This document shows positions 16,826 through 24,888 of a stretch of DNA of 64,000 nt, piece by piece (position 1 is the first letter of the stretch; each line of letters opens with the position of its first letter). The notes under the pieces are model-generated. The model searched no databases. It saw only the letters and a list, made by a program, of their open reading frames with translations, and was not told the origin of the DNA. A program made the translations under genes and the position numbers. Location: NCBI GenBank assembly GCA_040387555.1, contig JAZKDO010000001.1, forward strand, positions 620,001 through 684,000, written 5' to 3'. This DNA is from UBA4416 sp040387555 (GTDB lineage Bacteria; Bacteroidota; Bacteroidia; B-17B0; Aurantibacillaceae).

Positions 16826-18223
16826 TTACTTCAAACTTCCAATCATGTCTTCGGGGCGAACCCATTGATCGAATTGTTCGTTAGTGACGTAGCCTAATTC
16901 AATAGCAGCTTCACGTAAAGTTTTATTTCCTTTGTGGGCTGTTTTAGCAATTTTAGCTGCTTTCTCGTAACCAATATGTGTATTTAACGCTGTTACCAAC
17001 ATCAATGAATTTTCTAAATGTTTTTTAATCTCCGGTAAATTAGCAGTAATACCATCGCTGCACTTCTCTGTAAAAGAAACACAAGCATCTCCAATTAAAC
17101 GCGCAGACTGCAGAACGTTAGCTGCAATTAATGGTTTAAATACATTCAATTCGAAATGTCCGTTTAAGCCACCAACAGTTGCCGCTACATCGTTACCAAT
17201 CACCTGAGCGCAAACCATCGTTAATGCTTCCGGTTGTGTTGGATTTACTTTTCCGGGCATAATAGAAGAGCCTGGCTCGTTATCCGGAATAACAATCTCC
17301 CCTATTCCACAACGCGGACCAGAAGACAGCATACGGATATCATTCGCTATTTTGAATAAAGCGACTGCGCTGCGCTTCAATGCACCACTTAATTCAATCA
17401 TAGCATCATGTGCCGCCAACGCTTCAAACTTATTGGGAGCCGTTACAAATGGTAAGCCTGTTAATTCAGCAATTTTTTTAGCTACTAACACATCATATCC
17501 TTTTGGAGTGTTTAATCCTGTTCCAACAGCTGTTCCTCCTAAGGCTAATTCTTTAACTGCTTCAAGCGCATTTTTTAAAGCACGGATGCTCATATTGATT
17601 TGCTGTACGTAACCACTGAACTCTTGTCCCAACGATAGTGGTGTAGCGTCCATGAAGTGCGTACGGCCTGTTTTTATAATGTTTTCAAACTCTTTCACTT
17701 TTTTAGCCAATGAATCGCGTAATTTTTCCATTCCAGGAATAGTAATTTCTACTACCTGCTTGTAAGCCGCAATATGCATAGCTGTTGGGTACGTATCGTT
17801 AGATGACTGAGATTTATTCACATCATCATTCGGGTGCAAAACTTTTGGTTCATCAGATAATTTTCCGCCATTGATCACATGAGCACGGTAAGCAATCACC
17901 TCATTCGCATTCATGTTACTTTGTGTACCGGAACCTGTTTGCCAGATCACTAACGGAAACTGATCATCTAATTTCTTAGCTAAAATTTCATCACAGGCTT
18001 TAGCAATTAAATCACATTTTTCTTTTGATAAAACACCTAATTCACAATTCGCTAAAGCAGCTGCTTTTTTCAGGTAACCAAAGGCGTATATTATTTCCTT
18101 TGGCATACTAGCCTCTGGACCAATTTTAAAGTTGTTGCGTGAACGCTCTGTTTGAGCGCCCCAATAAACATTGGCTGGTACTTTAACCTCGCCCATTGTG
18201 TCTGTTTCGATTCTGAATTCCAT
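16826..18223 (-). CDS. fumC: Fumarate hydratase class II
   Basis: 465 residues, full length. It interconverts fumarate and malate in the TCA cycle. The fumarase/aspartase signature GSSIMPGKVNPTQPEAL is near residue 320, and GTGLNTPKGYD and TGRTHFMDATPLSLGQEF (the catalytic His region) are also present. The N-terminal ETDTMGEVKVPANVYWGAQTERS, about residues 5-27, confirms class II rather than aspartase by overall pattern. The gene is single, with a likely terminator downstream. A -7-like TAAATTCG sits at 18246-18253 upstream. Confidence 0.97.
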   Translation of the reverse strand: MEFRIETDTMGEVKVPANVYWGAQTERSRNNFKIGPEASMPKEIIYAFGYLKKAAALANCELGVLSKEKCDLIAKACDEILAKKLDDQFPLVIWQTGSGTQSNMNANEVIAYRAHVINGGKLSDEPKVLHPNDDVNKSQSSNDTYPTAMHIAAYKQVVEITIPGMEKLRDSLAKKVKEFENIIKTGRTHFMDATPLSLGQEFSGYVQQINMSIRALKNALEAVKELALGGTAVGTGLNTPKGYDVLVAKKIAELTGLPFVTAPNKFEALAAHDAMIELSGALKRSAVALFKIANDIRMLSSGPRCGIGEIVIPDNEPGSSIMPGKVNPTQPEALTMVCAQVIGNDVAATVGGLNGHFELNVFKPLIAANVLQSARLIGDACVSFTEKCSDGITANLPEIKKHLENSLMLVTALNTHIGYEKAAKIAKTAHKGNKTLREAAIELGYVTNEQFDQWVRPEDMIGSLK

Positions 18224-18696
18224 AGTAGTGTTTGTTTTAGATGGACGAATTTAATAAAAATGCGCCTGTTTTATCCGATTATTTAAATTTTTTCGAATGT
18301 AAACAATGTTGTACAATAGACTCTGCATATAATTTCTTGGCAAATTTACTTTGTGAAAATGGCAGGAAAATAATTGGCAACAGGTTATTTGGGTAGAATC
18401 TCAAAAATACTATTGTAAAAAATAAAAATTAGGGTTATTAATTTAGCAAGAACTAATCAAAATAGCCATTATGAAAACAATTTCAGTGAGGGACAATTAA
18501 TAGCCTATAAAATTGCAAAAACAAATACTTACCCATTTTCCAAAAATAAATTCTCTACAGTTTAGCACCGCGTTAGGGATGCGGCGAAAATCCTTTTTGC
18601 TGCCTCTTTGCAAAAAGATTGCAGCGAGTCAGCCCGGCCGAAGGCAACGCCCAAAACTTTTTTATAAAATAGATTTTGTAATTCAAAAACAATCCA
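18224..18696. other. Intergenic region holding a hairpin repeat
   Basis: About 470 bp without a coding ORF. The left part is AT-rich with nothing recognised apart from the fumC upstream signals. The right part holds the dispersed repeat listed separately and the promoter of the TetR-linked operon. Confidence 0.5.
18565..18653. repeat. GC-rich dispersed hairpin repeat element
   Basis: GC-rich island in AT-rich DNA. Ends GCGTT (18570-18574) and AACGC (18646-18650) are inverted, and an inner hairpin is CTTTTTGC...GCAAAAAG. The layout (GTTAGGGATGC..., hairpin, ...CAGCCCGGCCGAAGGCAACGCC) resembles hairpin repeats seen between genes in many Flavobacteriia. Confidence 0.6.
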
Positions 18697-18704
18697 TACA
18701 TTTG
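18675..18704 (+). promoter_or_regulatory. Promoter of the TetR-linked operon
   Basis: -33 TTTG at 18675-18678, 18-nt spacer, -7 TACATTTG at 18697-18704. The palindromic operator follows within 6 nt, placing a bound repressor over the transcription start. Confidence 0.8.
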
Positions 18705-18709
18705 TAGAG

Positions 18710-18719
18710 TGACTAGTCA
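18710..18719. promoter_or_regulatory. TetR-type operator TGACTAGTCA (site 1)
   Basis: Perfect 10-bp palindrome within AGTGACTAGTCAAT, at the predicted start of the operon that encodes the TetR regulator. A near-identical site lies upstream of the SDR gene at 19973. Confidence 0.75.
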
Positions 18720-18740
18720 ATTTATACAAGAAAGTAGTAT

Positions 18741-19397
18741 ATGAAAAACGTTTTGATAATTGGGAGCAGCGGAATGATTGGTGGCCTTGTATTGGAACAT
18801 TGCATGAACAATCCTGCTATCGGTCAAATTACATTGGTCAACCGAAAAACGATAAATGTTCATCATCCCAAGGTAAAAGAGATCATTCATACGGATTATA
18901 TGAATTTAGAACCTGTAAAAGAGGCTTTCCTAAATATTGATCTATGTTTTTATTGCCTGGGAGTTTACACTGGTCAGTTTCCTAAAGATGAGTTCAACAA
19001 AATAACGATTGATTATGCAAAAGCGTTCGGAACTCTTTTAAAAACGTTAAGTCCAAATGCGGTTGTGTGTTTTTTAAGTGGCGCTGGTGCCGATAGTTCA
19101 GAGAAAAGTTCCGTACTGTTTGCTAAAGCAAAAGGTATTGCCGAGAACTTTTTATTGAACTTAGGGTTTTCAAAGACTTTCATTTTTCGTCCGGGATATA
19201 TTTATCCGGTAACACCGCGAAATGAACCTAATTTAGCATACAAGCTCTTTAGGATCTTTTACAAACCGCTTTCTGTAATTTACCCCAACATTGGACTCAC
19301 CTCTATTCAGTTAGCTTCGAAAATGGTTTCCGTGGGTTTAAATGGAAACGATAAAATTATATTAGAGAATAACGACATTAGAGGAAATAATGGATAA
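18741..19397 (+). CDS. Atypical SDR / NAD(P)-binding Rossmann protein
   Basis: 218 residues. The N-terminal nucleotide-binding motif is IIGSSGMIGG, a variant of TGxxGxxG, followed by an NmrA/oxidoreductase-like Rossmann fold (SGAGADSSEKSS, FIFRPGYIYP). Atypical SDRs of this kind include redox enzymes and redox sensors. The classical YxxxK pair is not evident: the corresponding stretch has FAKAKG. It is the first gene of an operon and overlaps the TetR gene by 8 bp, so the regulator and this enzyme are produced together. Substrate unknown. Confidence 0.8.
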   Translation: MKNVLIIGSSGMIGGLVLEHCMNNPAIGQITLVNRKTINVHHPKVKEIIHTDYMNLEPVKEAFLNIDLCFYCLGVYTGQFPKDEFNKITIDYAKAFGTLLKTLSPNAVVCFLSGAGADSSEKSSVLFAKAKGIAENFLLNLGFSKTFIFRPGYIYPVTPRNEPNLAYKLFRIFYKPLSVIYPNIGLTSIQLASKMVSVGLNGNDKIILENNDIRGNNG

Positions 19398-19950
19398 AAA
19401 AGAAGAAATATTAAAAGCAGCTCTAAATTTATTTGTTGAGTTTGGCTTTCATGCCACACCAACCAGTAAAATTGCTAAAGAAGCTGGCGTAGCTAACGGC
19501 ACCCTGTTTCATTATTATAAGACCAAAGACGAACTTATAATAGCCTTGTATAGTAACACCAAAAAACGTTTAACCGAATACATGTATTCAAATGTGAGCG
19601 CAGCCGATTCCCTGGAATTAGTGTTTAAATGTATATATACGAATACCATAGAGTGGGCACAAGAGCATAAAGCCGAATTTTACTTTATACAACAATTTTC
19701 AACGTCACCCTATTATTTACAAATCTCGCCTGAAGAAATCAGAAAACAAGCTGAGCCACATTTAGATTTTTTAAAAGAAGGGATCAAAGCAGCCGTTATA
19801 AAACCACTGCCTGTTGATTTGCTTTATACACTTATTAACAGTCATATCGTTGGAATCAATCAATACCTATCGTCAGAAGAATTTTCATCACCGAAACAAA
19901 AGAAAGTTATCGATGAATCTTTTGATTTATTATGGGATATGATTAGCTAA
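19390..19950 (+). CDS. TetR/AcrR family transcriptional regulator
   Basis: 186 residues. The N-terminal helix-turn-helix is typical: ILKAALNLFVEFGFHATPTSKIAKEAGVANGTLFHYYKTKDELI, given by position about 7-50, with key TSKIAKEAGVANGTLFHYY. The C-terminal ligand-binding domain is not assignable to a known ligand. It overlaps the upstream oxidoreductase gene by 8 bp. Two matching palindromes (18710 and 19973) before its operon and before the next SDR gene indicate autoregulation and control of the SDR. The ligand is unknown; the neighbours suggest a lipid, aldehyde or ketone compound. Confidence 0.93.
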   Translation: MDKKEEILKAALNLFVEFGFHATPTSKIAKEAGVANGTLFHYYKTKDELIIALYSNTKKRLTEYMYSNVSAADSLELVFKCIYTNTIEWAQEHKAEFYFIQQFSTSPYYLQISPEEIRKQAEPHLDFLKEGIKAAVIKPLPVDLLYTLINSHIVGINQYLSSEEFSSPKQKKVIDESFDLLWDMIS

Positions 19951-19972
19951 AAAAATTTGATTCACTATAGAG

Positions 19973-19982
19973 TGATTAGTCA
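19973..19982. promoter_or_regulatory. TetR-type operator TGATTAGTCA (site 2)
   Basis: Shares the 16-base context TAGAGTGAYTAGTCAAT with site 1, differing at one base. It lies about 110 bp upstream of the SDR gene start, between the TetR stop codon and that gene. Confidence 0.7.
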
Positions 19983-20091
19983 ATCAACAAATCTAGGAAA
20001 AATAAAAAATTCACTCCACTTTGCAATGTATACAGTTACTTCCTTAACAAAATTTTCTTTCTAAATAAATAATAACAAACAAATAAAACCT

Positions 20092-20910
20092 ATGAAAAAT
20101 AAAGTAGTACTAATAACCGGAGCATCTTCTGGCATTGGAAAAGAAACAGCAAAACTTCTAATCAAAAACGGATGTATCGTTTATGGAGCCGCTAGGCGAA
20201 TAGATAAAATGTCGGATCTTCAAACGCTAGGCATAAAATTATTAGAGATGGATGTAACCAATGAAGATTCTATGGTTAAAGGAATTCAACATATTTTAAA
20301 TGCAGAGAAGCGAATTGATGTTCTTGTAAACAATGCCGGTTATGGGTCTTATGGTGCTTTAGAAGATGTTCCTATTTCCGAAGCTAGATACCAGTTTGAA
20401 GTAAATATATTCGGACTTGCCAGGCTTACACAATTAGTGCTGCCAAAAATGAGAGATCAGAGGCTAGGTAAGATCATAAATATTTCTTCAATGGGGGGAA
20501 AATTTGGAGAGCCACACGGTGCCTGGTATCATGCTACCAAATTTGCAGTTGAAGGATTGAGTGATAGTTTAAGAATGGAATTAAAGCAGTTTAACATTGA
20601 CGTAGTTATTATTGAACCGGGAGCTATTAAATCGGAGTGGGGAGGAATAGCCAAAGAAAACCTGTTAAAAGTTTCGGGCAATACAGCCTATAAAAGCCTG
20701 GCAGAAAAACACGCAAATCTGATTGATGAAACTTATAAACGTGTCGGATCTGAACCCATTGTAATTGCTAAAACAATTGTCAGAGCCATTCATTCAGTTA
20801 ATCCTAAAACAAGATATGCTGTTGGGGGCGGAGCAGGACTTCTGTTATTTGTAAGACGAATTTTATCAGACAAATTATTTGACAAATTATTCCTGAGCCA
20901 AATGAAATAA
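20092..20910 (+). CDS. Classical short-chain dehydrogenase/reductase
   Basis: 272 residues. The cofactor motif TGASSGIG is near the N-terminus, NNAGYG stabilises the central sheet, and the catalytic triad is visible as Ser in NISSMGG and Tyr/Lys in YHATK. After the first strand AARRIDKM suggests NADP preference. It catalyses NAD(P)-dependent oxidation or reduction of an unknown alcohol or ketone. It is controlled by the neighbouring TetR protein, judging by operator site 2, and ends at a clear terminator. Confidence 0.93.
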   Translation: MKNKVVLITGASSGIGKETAKLLIKNGCIVYGAARRIDKMSDLQTLGIKLLEMDVTNEDSMVKGIQHILNAEKRIDVLVNNAGYGSYGALEDVPISEARYQFEVNIFGLARLTQLVLPKMRDQRLGKIINISSMGGKFGEPHGAWYHATKFAVEGLSDSLRMELKQFNIDVVIIEPGAIKSEWGGIAKENLLKVSGNTAYKSLAEKHANLIDETYKRVGSEPIVIAKTIVRAIHSVNPKTRYAVGGGAGLLLFVRRILSDKLFDKLFLSQMK

Positions 20911-20927
20911 CATTTTATTCGCTAAAT

Positions 20928-20960
20928 AAAAAAGCCCTTCCAAATCGGAAAGGCTTTTTT
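20928..20960 (+). terminator. Rho-independent terminator of the SDR gene
   Basis: AAAAAAGCC-c-TTCC, loop, GGAA-a-GGCTTTTTT with one C-A mismatch, ending in a six-T run, 17 bp after the stop codon. Confidence 0.88.
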
Positions 20961-21889
20961 GTTGTTGTACAAATGAAAATGTTTCACGCGAAACCATAAG
21001 TCTAACTATACCATTTTAATAAATTGGATTAATAATACTTGAACTTAAAAAGAACTGCAGTTTCAATACTTATTTAACTAAACGTTTATAACAAAGTATC
21101 CTTCCATCCGCTGCAAATAAAATAACAGTTCTGTAAAAGAATTATAGTAAATGTCACTTTACGTATTGGCGAGCGGGTAGCATAGCGAGAGTCCGAGCAA
21201 CAAATAACCATAATGTTTAGATGAGATGCATTACAAGTTGAATTAATCGCTACCATGTCGCAATCCAGCATAGGGTAACCTTCGTAAGATATGCGTGGAG
21301 TTTTATATCTAGTTACAACGGACCTTAAAAATGCATGACATAATAAAAGTGTTCGAACGAGGACAGATGCATATTATCTTGATCAACAATAGTCGCGAAC
21401 AATTAAAAATGCATAGAAAGTATGGGTAGATTTCATAGCATAATTTACAGGATAATATAAAATGAAAGCAATGGGTTCAGATCCCAATTTGATCTGCAAC
21501 CTCGTCAATGTATTTCGTGATTTATAAAGAATTAATCACGTGACGACGTAGCCAAACAAAAACAGTACTTGATTCGATCGCGGAAATCAGTATATCGTTC
21601 GCAGCTACTTACAAATCAAAGACAATAACCCATGCTCCATAGTGTAAACAAAAACCTAGGTCAGCGCAACAATGCTAATGCAAATTTCTTGTTTCAATAC
21701 AACAAGTAAAAACATATACCCAAGTCAGATACAGTCACGCCAAACTTACAAATTGAAGAACGTATTTGAATAAGTATTACACAAAGCAGACAAGAATACA
21801 CAGGAAAATTAGCCCTAATTATCATGATTAGTCCGGATGGAATGAATTCATTCTAATCCCAAAATTGGATACAAAGGGAGTGAGAACAA
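20961..21889. other. 1-kb non-coding, palindrome-rich region beside the parS cluster
   Basis: No ORF here looks coding and no known RNA gene was recognised. The sequence is unusually rich in perfect short palindromes: ATGCAT four times (21226, 21331, 21367, 21409), GTTCGAAC (21351), TCACGTGA (21536), CGATCG (21575), ACCTAGGT (21654) and the 14-mer GAATGAATTCATTC (21840-21853). There are also inverted repeats CAGATC/GATCTG (21478-21496) and CTAAT/ATTAG (21815-21831). A degenerate parS site lies at its left edge. Confidence 0.5.
20980..20995. promoter_or_regulatory. Degenerate parS-like site
   Basis: TGTTTCACGCGAAACC differs from the parS consensus TGTTTCACGTGAAACA at two bases (core T to C and the last base). 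Confidence 0.45.
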
Positions 21890-21919
21890 CTAAGCCCCAA
21901 ATAATAATTTGGGGCTTAG
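21890..21919 (-). terminator. Strong hairpin downstream of the methyltransferase gene
   Basis: A perfect 13-bp stem, CTAAGCCCCAAAT / ATTTGGGGCTTAG, with loop AATA. It is 24 bp beyond the methyltransferase stop codon. The T-run on the minus strand is weak (TTGTT), so it may act as a terminator or mRNA stabiliser. Confidence 0.65.
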
Positions 21920-21929
21920 CATATATATA

Positions 21930-21945
21930 TGTTCCACGTGAAACT
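21930..21945. promoter_or_regulatory. parS: parS site 1 (ParB-binding centromere)
   Basis: TGTTCCACGTGAAACT matches the universal chromosomal parS consensus TGTTNCACGTGAAACA at all but the last base. It overlaps the stop codon of the methyltransferase gene. Confidence 0.85.
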
Positions 21946-22828
21946 ATTTGTGTTGAAAGATATAGATCGTGCTTGAATAAGAGTTAGAATCTTTAGCCTT
22001 CATATTAGAAATCATGCCGGTTTTAAATGCCTGAGCAAGATTGACAGAGCCAGTCTTATACTTCTCGCTTAACATCGACACATAAAAGCTATCAAATTTC
22101 ATAGGCTTGGTTTCCACTAATTGAAAACCGCTATGATCCAATAAAGCTGTCATAGATTTTAAATCAAAGTGGTGAAGATGTCTTGGAACATCATAAGCTG
22201 CCCAAAACTCTTTATAACATTCTGCATCATACGATTGATGGTTTGGAACGGCAATAATCAAAACACCACCCGGTTTCATCTTATGTTTAAAGAAGGCAAG
22301 TGTGTCATACATATCTGTCACGTGTTCTAAAACGTGCCAAAGCGTAATGACATCAAACTCCTTTTCGGCAATATGTAACTGGAGGGTATTTTTATCCGCA
22401 AACAAGTTCAGGTTTTGCTCAGAAGCAATTTGCCTCGCACTTTCATCCGGTTCCATTCCAAACGTTTCCCATCCAGCCTTTTTACATTGTGCTAAAAACA
22501 TACCAGTGCCGCAACCATAATCCAGAATTGTTCCACGTGAAACATAAGACGATATTAATTTCACCTTCTGCTTTAACGTTCGAGTCCTAACCAAGTGGTA
22601 AAGTTTATTGATTATTCCTTTATTGCTATTTGTGTGAGACACATAAGACTCGGCTTTATAATAATTTCCTAAGACAGAATTGTCTGGGCGGGGATTAGTA
22701 AATTTAAACCCACAACCTTTACAAGAAACGATATTAAAATCTTCCTGGCTCACAGTGTAGTCTTTACAAACTAAAAAAGGCTCAAACTGATTTGAGCCAC
22801 ATACTAAACATTTTTCTATAGTTAACAT
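21944..22828 (-). CDS. SAM-dependent methyltransferase with N-terminal zinc ribbon
   Basis: 294 residues. The N-terminal Cys4 zinc-ribbon is CLVCGS near residue 8 and CKGCGFKF near residue 35. A class I methyltransferase fold follows, with SAM-binding motif ILDYGCGTGMFL near 97 and post-motif DVITLWHVLEHV. Such Methyltransf_23 proteins often act on sugars, quinones or lipids in polysaccharide or secondary pathways, but the acceptor cannot be told. parS sites lie within the gene and over its stop codon, constraining codon choice there. It is 71 bp from mnmG on the same strand. Confidence 0.85.
   Translation of the reverse strand: MLTIEKCLVCGSNQFEPFLVCKDYTVSQEDFNIVSCKGCGFKFTNPRPDNSVLGNYYKAESYVSHTNSNKGIINKLYHLVRTRTLKQKVKLISSYVSRGTILDYGCGTGMFLAQCKKAGWETFGMEPDESARQIASEQNLNLFADKNTLQLHIAEKEFDVITLWHVLEHVTDMYDTLAFFKHKMKPGGVLIIAVPNHQSYDAECYKEFWAAYDVPRHLHHFDLKSMTALLDHSGFQLVETKPMKFDSFYVSMLSEKYKTGSVNLAQAFKTGMISNMKAKDSNSYSSTIYIFQHK
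22529..22544. promoter_or_regulatory. parS: parS site 2, inside the methyltransferase gene
   Basis: TGTTCCACGTGAAACA: exact match to the canonical parS sequence known from Bacillus and conserved across phyla. It is embedded in coding sequence near the SAM-binding motif. Confidence 0.92.
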
Positions 22829-22840
22829 ATTTTCAAAACT

Positions 22841-22865
22841 GTTCTCGACTACGCTCGAACTAACA
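22841..22865. repeat. Second copy of the dispersed palindromic repeat core
   Basis: GTTCTCGActacgcTCGAAC hairpin, related to the element at 16750-16813, in the short gap between mnmG and the methyltransferase gene and next to parS site 3. Confidence 0.6.
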
Positions 22866-22879
22866 AAGTGTTTATACTG

Positions 22880-22895
22880 TGTTCCACGTGGAACA
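22880..22895. promoter_or_regulatory. parS: parS site 3
   Basis: TGTTCCACGTGGAACA, a perfect 16-bp palindrome differing from consensus at one position, five bp beyond the mnmG stop codon. Confidence 0.88.
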
Positions 22896-22899
22896 ATAT

Positions 22900-24795
22900 T
22901 TATCTTCCTAAATGCACTAATAAAACCGAAATATCAGCCGGGTTAATTCCAGAGATTCGACTTGCCTGTCCGATAGTAGCAGGACGCAGTTTTGTTAACT
23001 TGTCCCTTGCTTCCAAAGACAAACTGTTTACCGCTTTAAAATCGAAGTCAGGTTTGATTACGTAATTATCAAGCTTAGCAACTTTCTCGGCATTCTCTTT
23101 TTCACGCTCTATATAACCTTCATACTTCATTAGAATTTCCGCCTGCATAATAGTATCAGCATCTAATGGTTCAATGAATTCCTTCAAATTATTGGCGTGC
23201 CTAGCAAGATCTGCAACGTTTACGTCAGGACGAGAAAGTACACTAAAATAACGCATCTTCTGATTAAGGGGTGCGGAATTAATGCTCTCCAAATAGGGAT
23301 TAACCTCGTCCGGTTCAGCACTAGTGTTTTTGAAATACTTAATTACAGACTCATAATTTTTTATCTTTTCAGATACACGATCCATTCTTTCCTGGCTTGC
23401 CAAACCAATAGAGTAGGAAAGGGGTGTCAAACGAACATCCGCATTATCCTGCCTTAACAGTAAGCGGTATTCAGAACGCGAGGTAAACATGCGATAAGGT
23501 TCGTCGGTTCCTTTGGTCACCAAATCATCAATCAAAACCCCAATATAAGCTTCATGTCTTTTTAATACAAAAGGGTCTTTCTCATTGATCTTTAAATGGG
23601 CATTGATTCCTGCCATTTGTCCCTGACAAGCGGCTTCCTCATACCCGGTCGTTCCATTAATTTGACCAGCAAAATATAAACCTTCCACTAACTTGGTTTC
23701 CAAAGTCAATTGAAGTTGAGTAGGTGGAAAGTAATCATACTCGATTGCATAACCCGGGCGAAACATTTTGGCCTTCTCAAAACCAGGAATTAATCGTAAA
23801 GCTTTTTGCTGAACATCAACCGGCAAAGACGTTGAAAATCCATTGACATAAATTTCAACTGTATCCCAACCTTCCGGTTCCACAAATAATTGATGTCTGT
23901 CTCTTTCGGAAAAACGCGTAATTTTATCTTCAATACTCGGACAATATCTTGGGCCTAAACCCTGAATGCGCCCCGAATACATTGGCGATTTTTCGAAGCC
24001 GGTTCTTAAAATATCATGTACTTCCTGATTCGTATAAGTAATGTGACAGGGCACTTGCTTTTTAACAGGCGAACCATTGTTAGAAACAAACGGTGAAGTA
24101 TGGTCCAAATAAGAAAACTTATCCGTTGCGATGTCACCTTCCTGTTCTTCCATTTTAGAATAATCCAAGGATCGTCCATCAATACGTGGAGGTGTACCTG
24201 TTTTCATCCTTCCGGTTTCGAACCCTAATGTTGCTAATTGTTCTGTTATTCCATACGAAGCAGACTCACCGCTTCTACCGCCACCAATTTGTTTTTCTCC
24301 TAAATGAATTAATCCGTTCAAAAAAGTACCGTTAGTTAAAACAACCGCTCTGGCTTTAAATTCCAAACCCATTCCTGTAATAACGCCTTCAATTCTTTTA
24401 CCGTCTTTTGAAACAATTAACTCGCGACACATGTCCTGCCAAAAATCAACATTAGGAGTTTGCTCCAACATTTCTCTCCAGGTAGTGGCAAACAACTGTC
24501 TATCATTTTGAGTTCGTGGACTCCACATGGCGGGACCTTTTGATCGGTTTAGCATTCTAAACTGTATGGCGGATTTATCAGAAACAATTCCACTGTATCC
24601 TCCGAGGGCATCAATCTCACGAACAATTTGACCCTTTGCAATTCCACCCATGGCAGGATTACAACTCATTTGAGCGATGGTCTGCATGTTCATTGTCAAT
24701 AACAAAACTTTGGATCCCATGTTTGCAGCAGCAACAGCAGCCTCACAACCTGCGTGGCCGGCACCAACTACTATAATATCATATTGTGAATTCAA
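22900..24795 (-). CDS. mnmG: tRNA uridine-5-carboxymethylaminomethyl modification enzyme
   Basis: 631 residues, full length. With MnmE it modifies wobble uridine 34 of certain tRNAs, using FAD. The FAD-binding motif VVGAGHAGCEAA is at residues 9-20; family signatures include GGIAKGQIVREIDALGG and GPRYCPSIEDKI (catalytic Cys region), plus the C-terminal MnmE-binding helical domain. The gene (gidA) is often close to the replication origin in bacteria. mnmE is not in the window. Downstream lie a dispersed repeat and parS site 3. A short tandem repeat of AAGAAGTAAAATTT lies just upstream at about 24800-24830. Confidence 0.97.
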   Translation of the reverse strand: MNSQYDIIVVGAGHAGCEAAVAAANMGSKVLLLTMNMQTIAQMSCNPAMGGIAKGQIVREIDALGGYSGIVSDKSAIQFRMLNRSKGPAMWSPRTQNDRQLFATTWREMLEQTPNVDFWQDMCRELIVSKDGKRIEGVITGMGLEFKARAVVLTNGTFLNGLIHLGEKQIGGGRSGESASYGITEQLATLGFETGRMKTGTPPRIDGRSLDYSKMEEQEGDIATDKFSYLDHTSPFVSNNGSPVKKQVPCHITYTNQEVHDILRTGFEKSPMYSGRIQGLGPRYCPSIEDKITRFSERDRHQLFVEPEGWDTVEIYVNGFSTSLPVDVQQKALRLIPGFEKAKMFRPGYAIEYDYFPPTQLQLTLETKLVEGLYFAGQINGTTGYEEAACQGQMAGINAHLKINEKDPFVLKRHEAYIGVLIDDLVTKGTDEPYRMFTSRSEYRLLLRQDNADVRLTPLSYSIGLASQERMDRVSEKIKNYESVIKYFKNTSAEPDEVNPYLESINSAPLNQKMRYFSVLSRPDVNVADLARHANNLKEFIEPLDADTIMQAEILMKYEGYIEREKENAEKVAKLDNYVIKPDFDFKAVNSLSLEARDKLTKLRPATIGQASRISGINPADISVLLVHLGR

Positions 24796-24888
24796 TTTGA
24801 AAAGAAGTAAAATTTAAGAAGTAAAATTTAGGTTCAGGAATGGTACAAACAATCTTTAATCTTCTATCTTACTTCTTAAATACTAAAA

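Noticed and set aside
18513..18707. 64-codon plus-strand ORF before the TetR operon
   Set aside because: It runs through the hairpin repeat and into the promoter; not coding.
21086..21271. 61-codon minus-strand ORF in the palindrome-rich region
   Set aside because: Cys-rich, no homology sensed, no promoter, and random-like codon use.
21468..21500. T-arm-like GGGTTCAGATCCC as part of a tRNA
   Set aside because: No acceptor or anticodon stem can be paired around it at tRNA distances.
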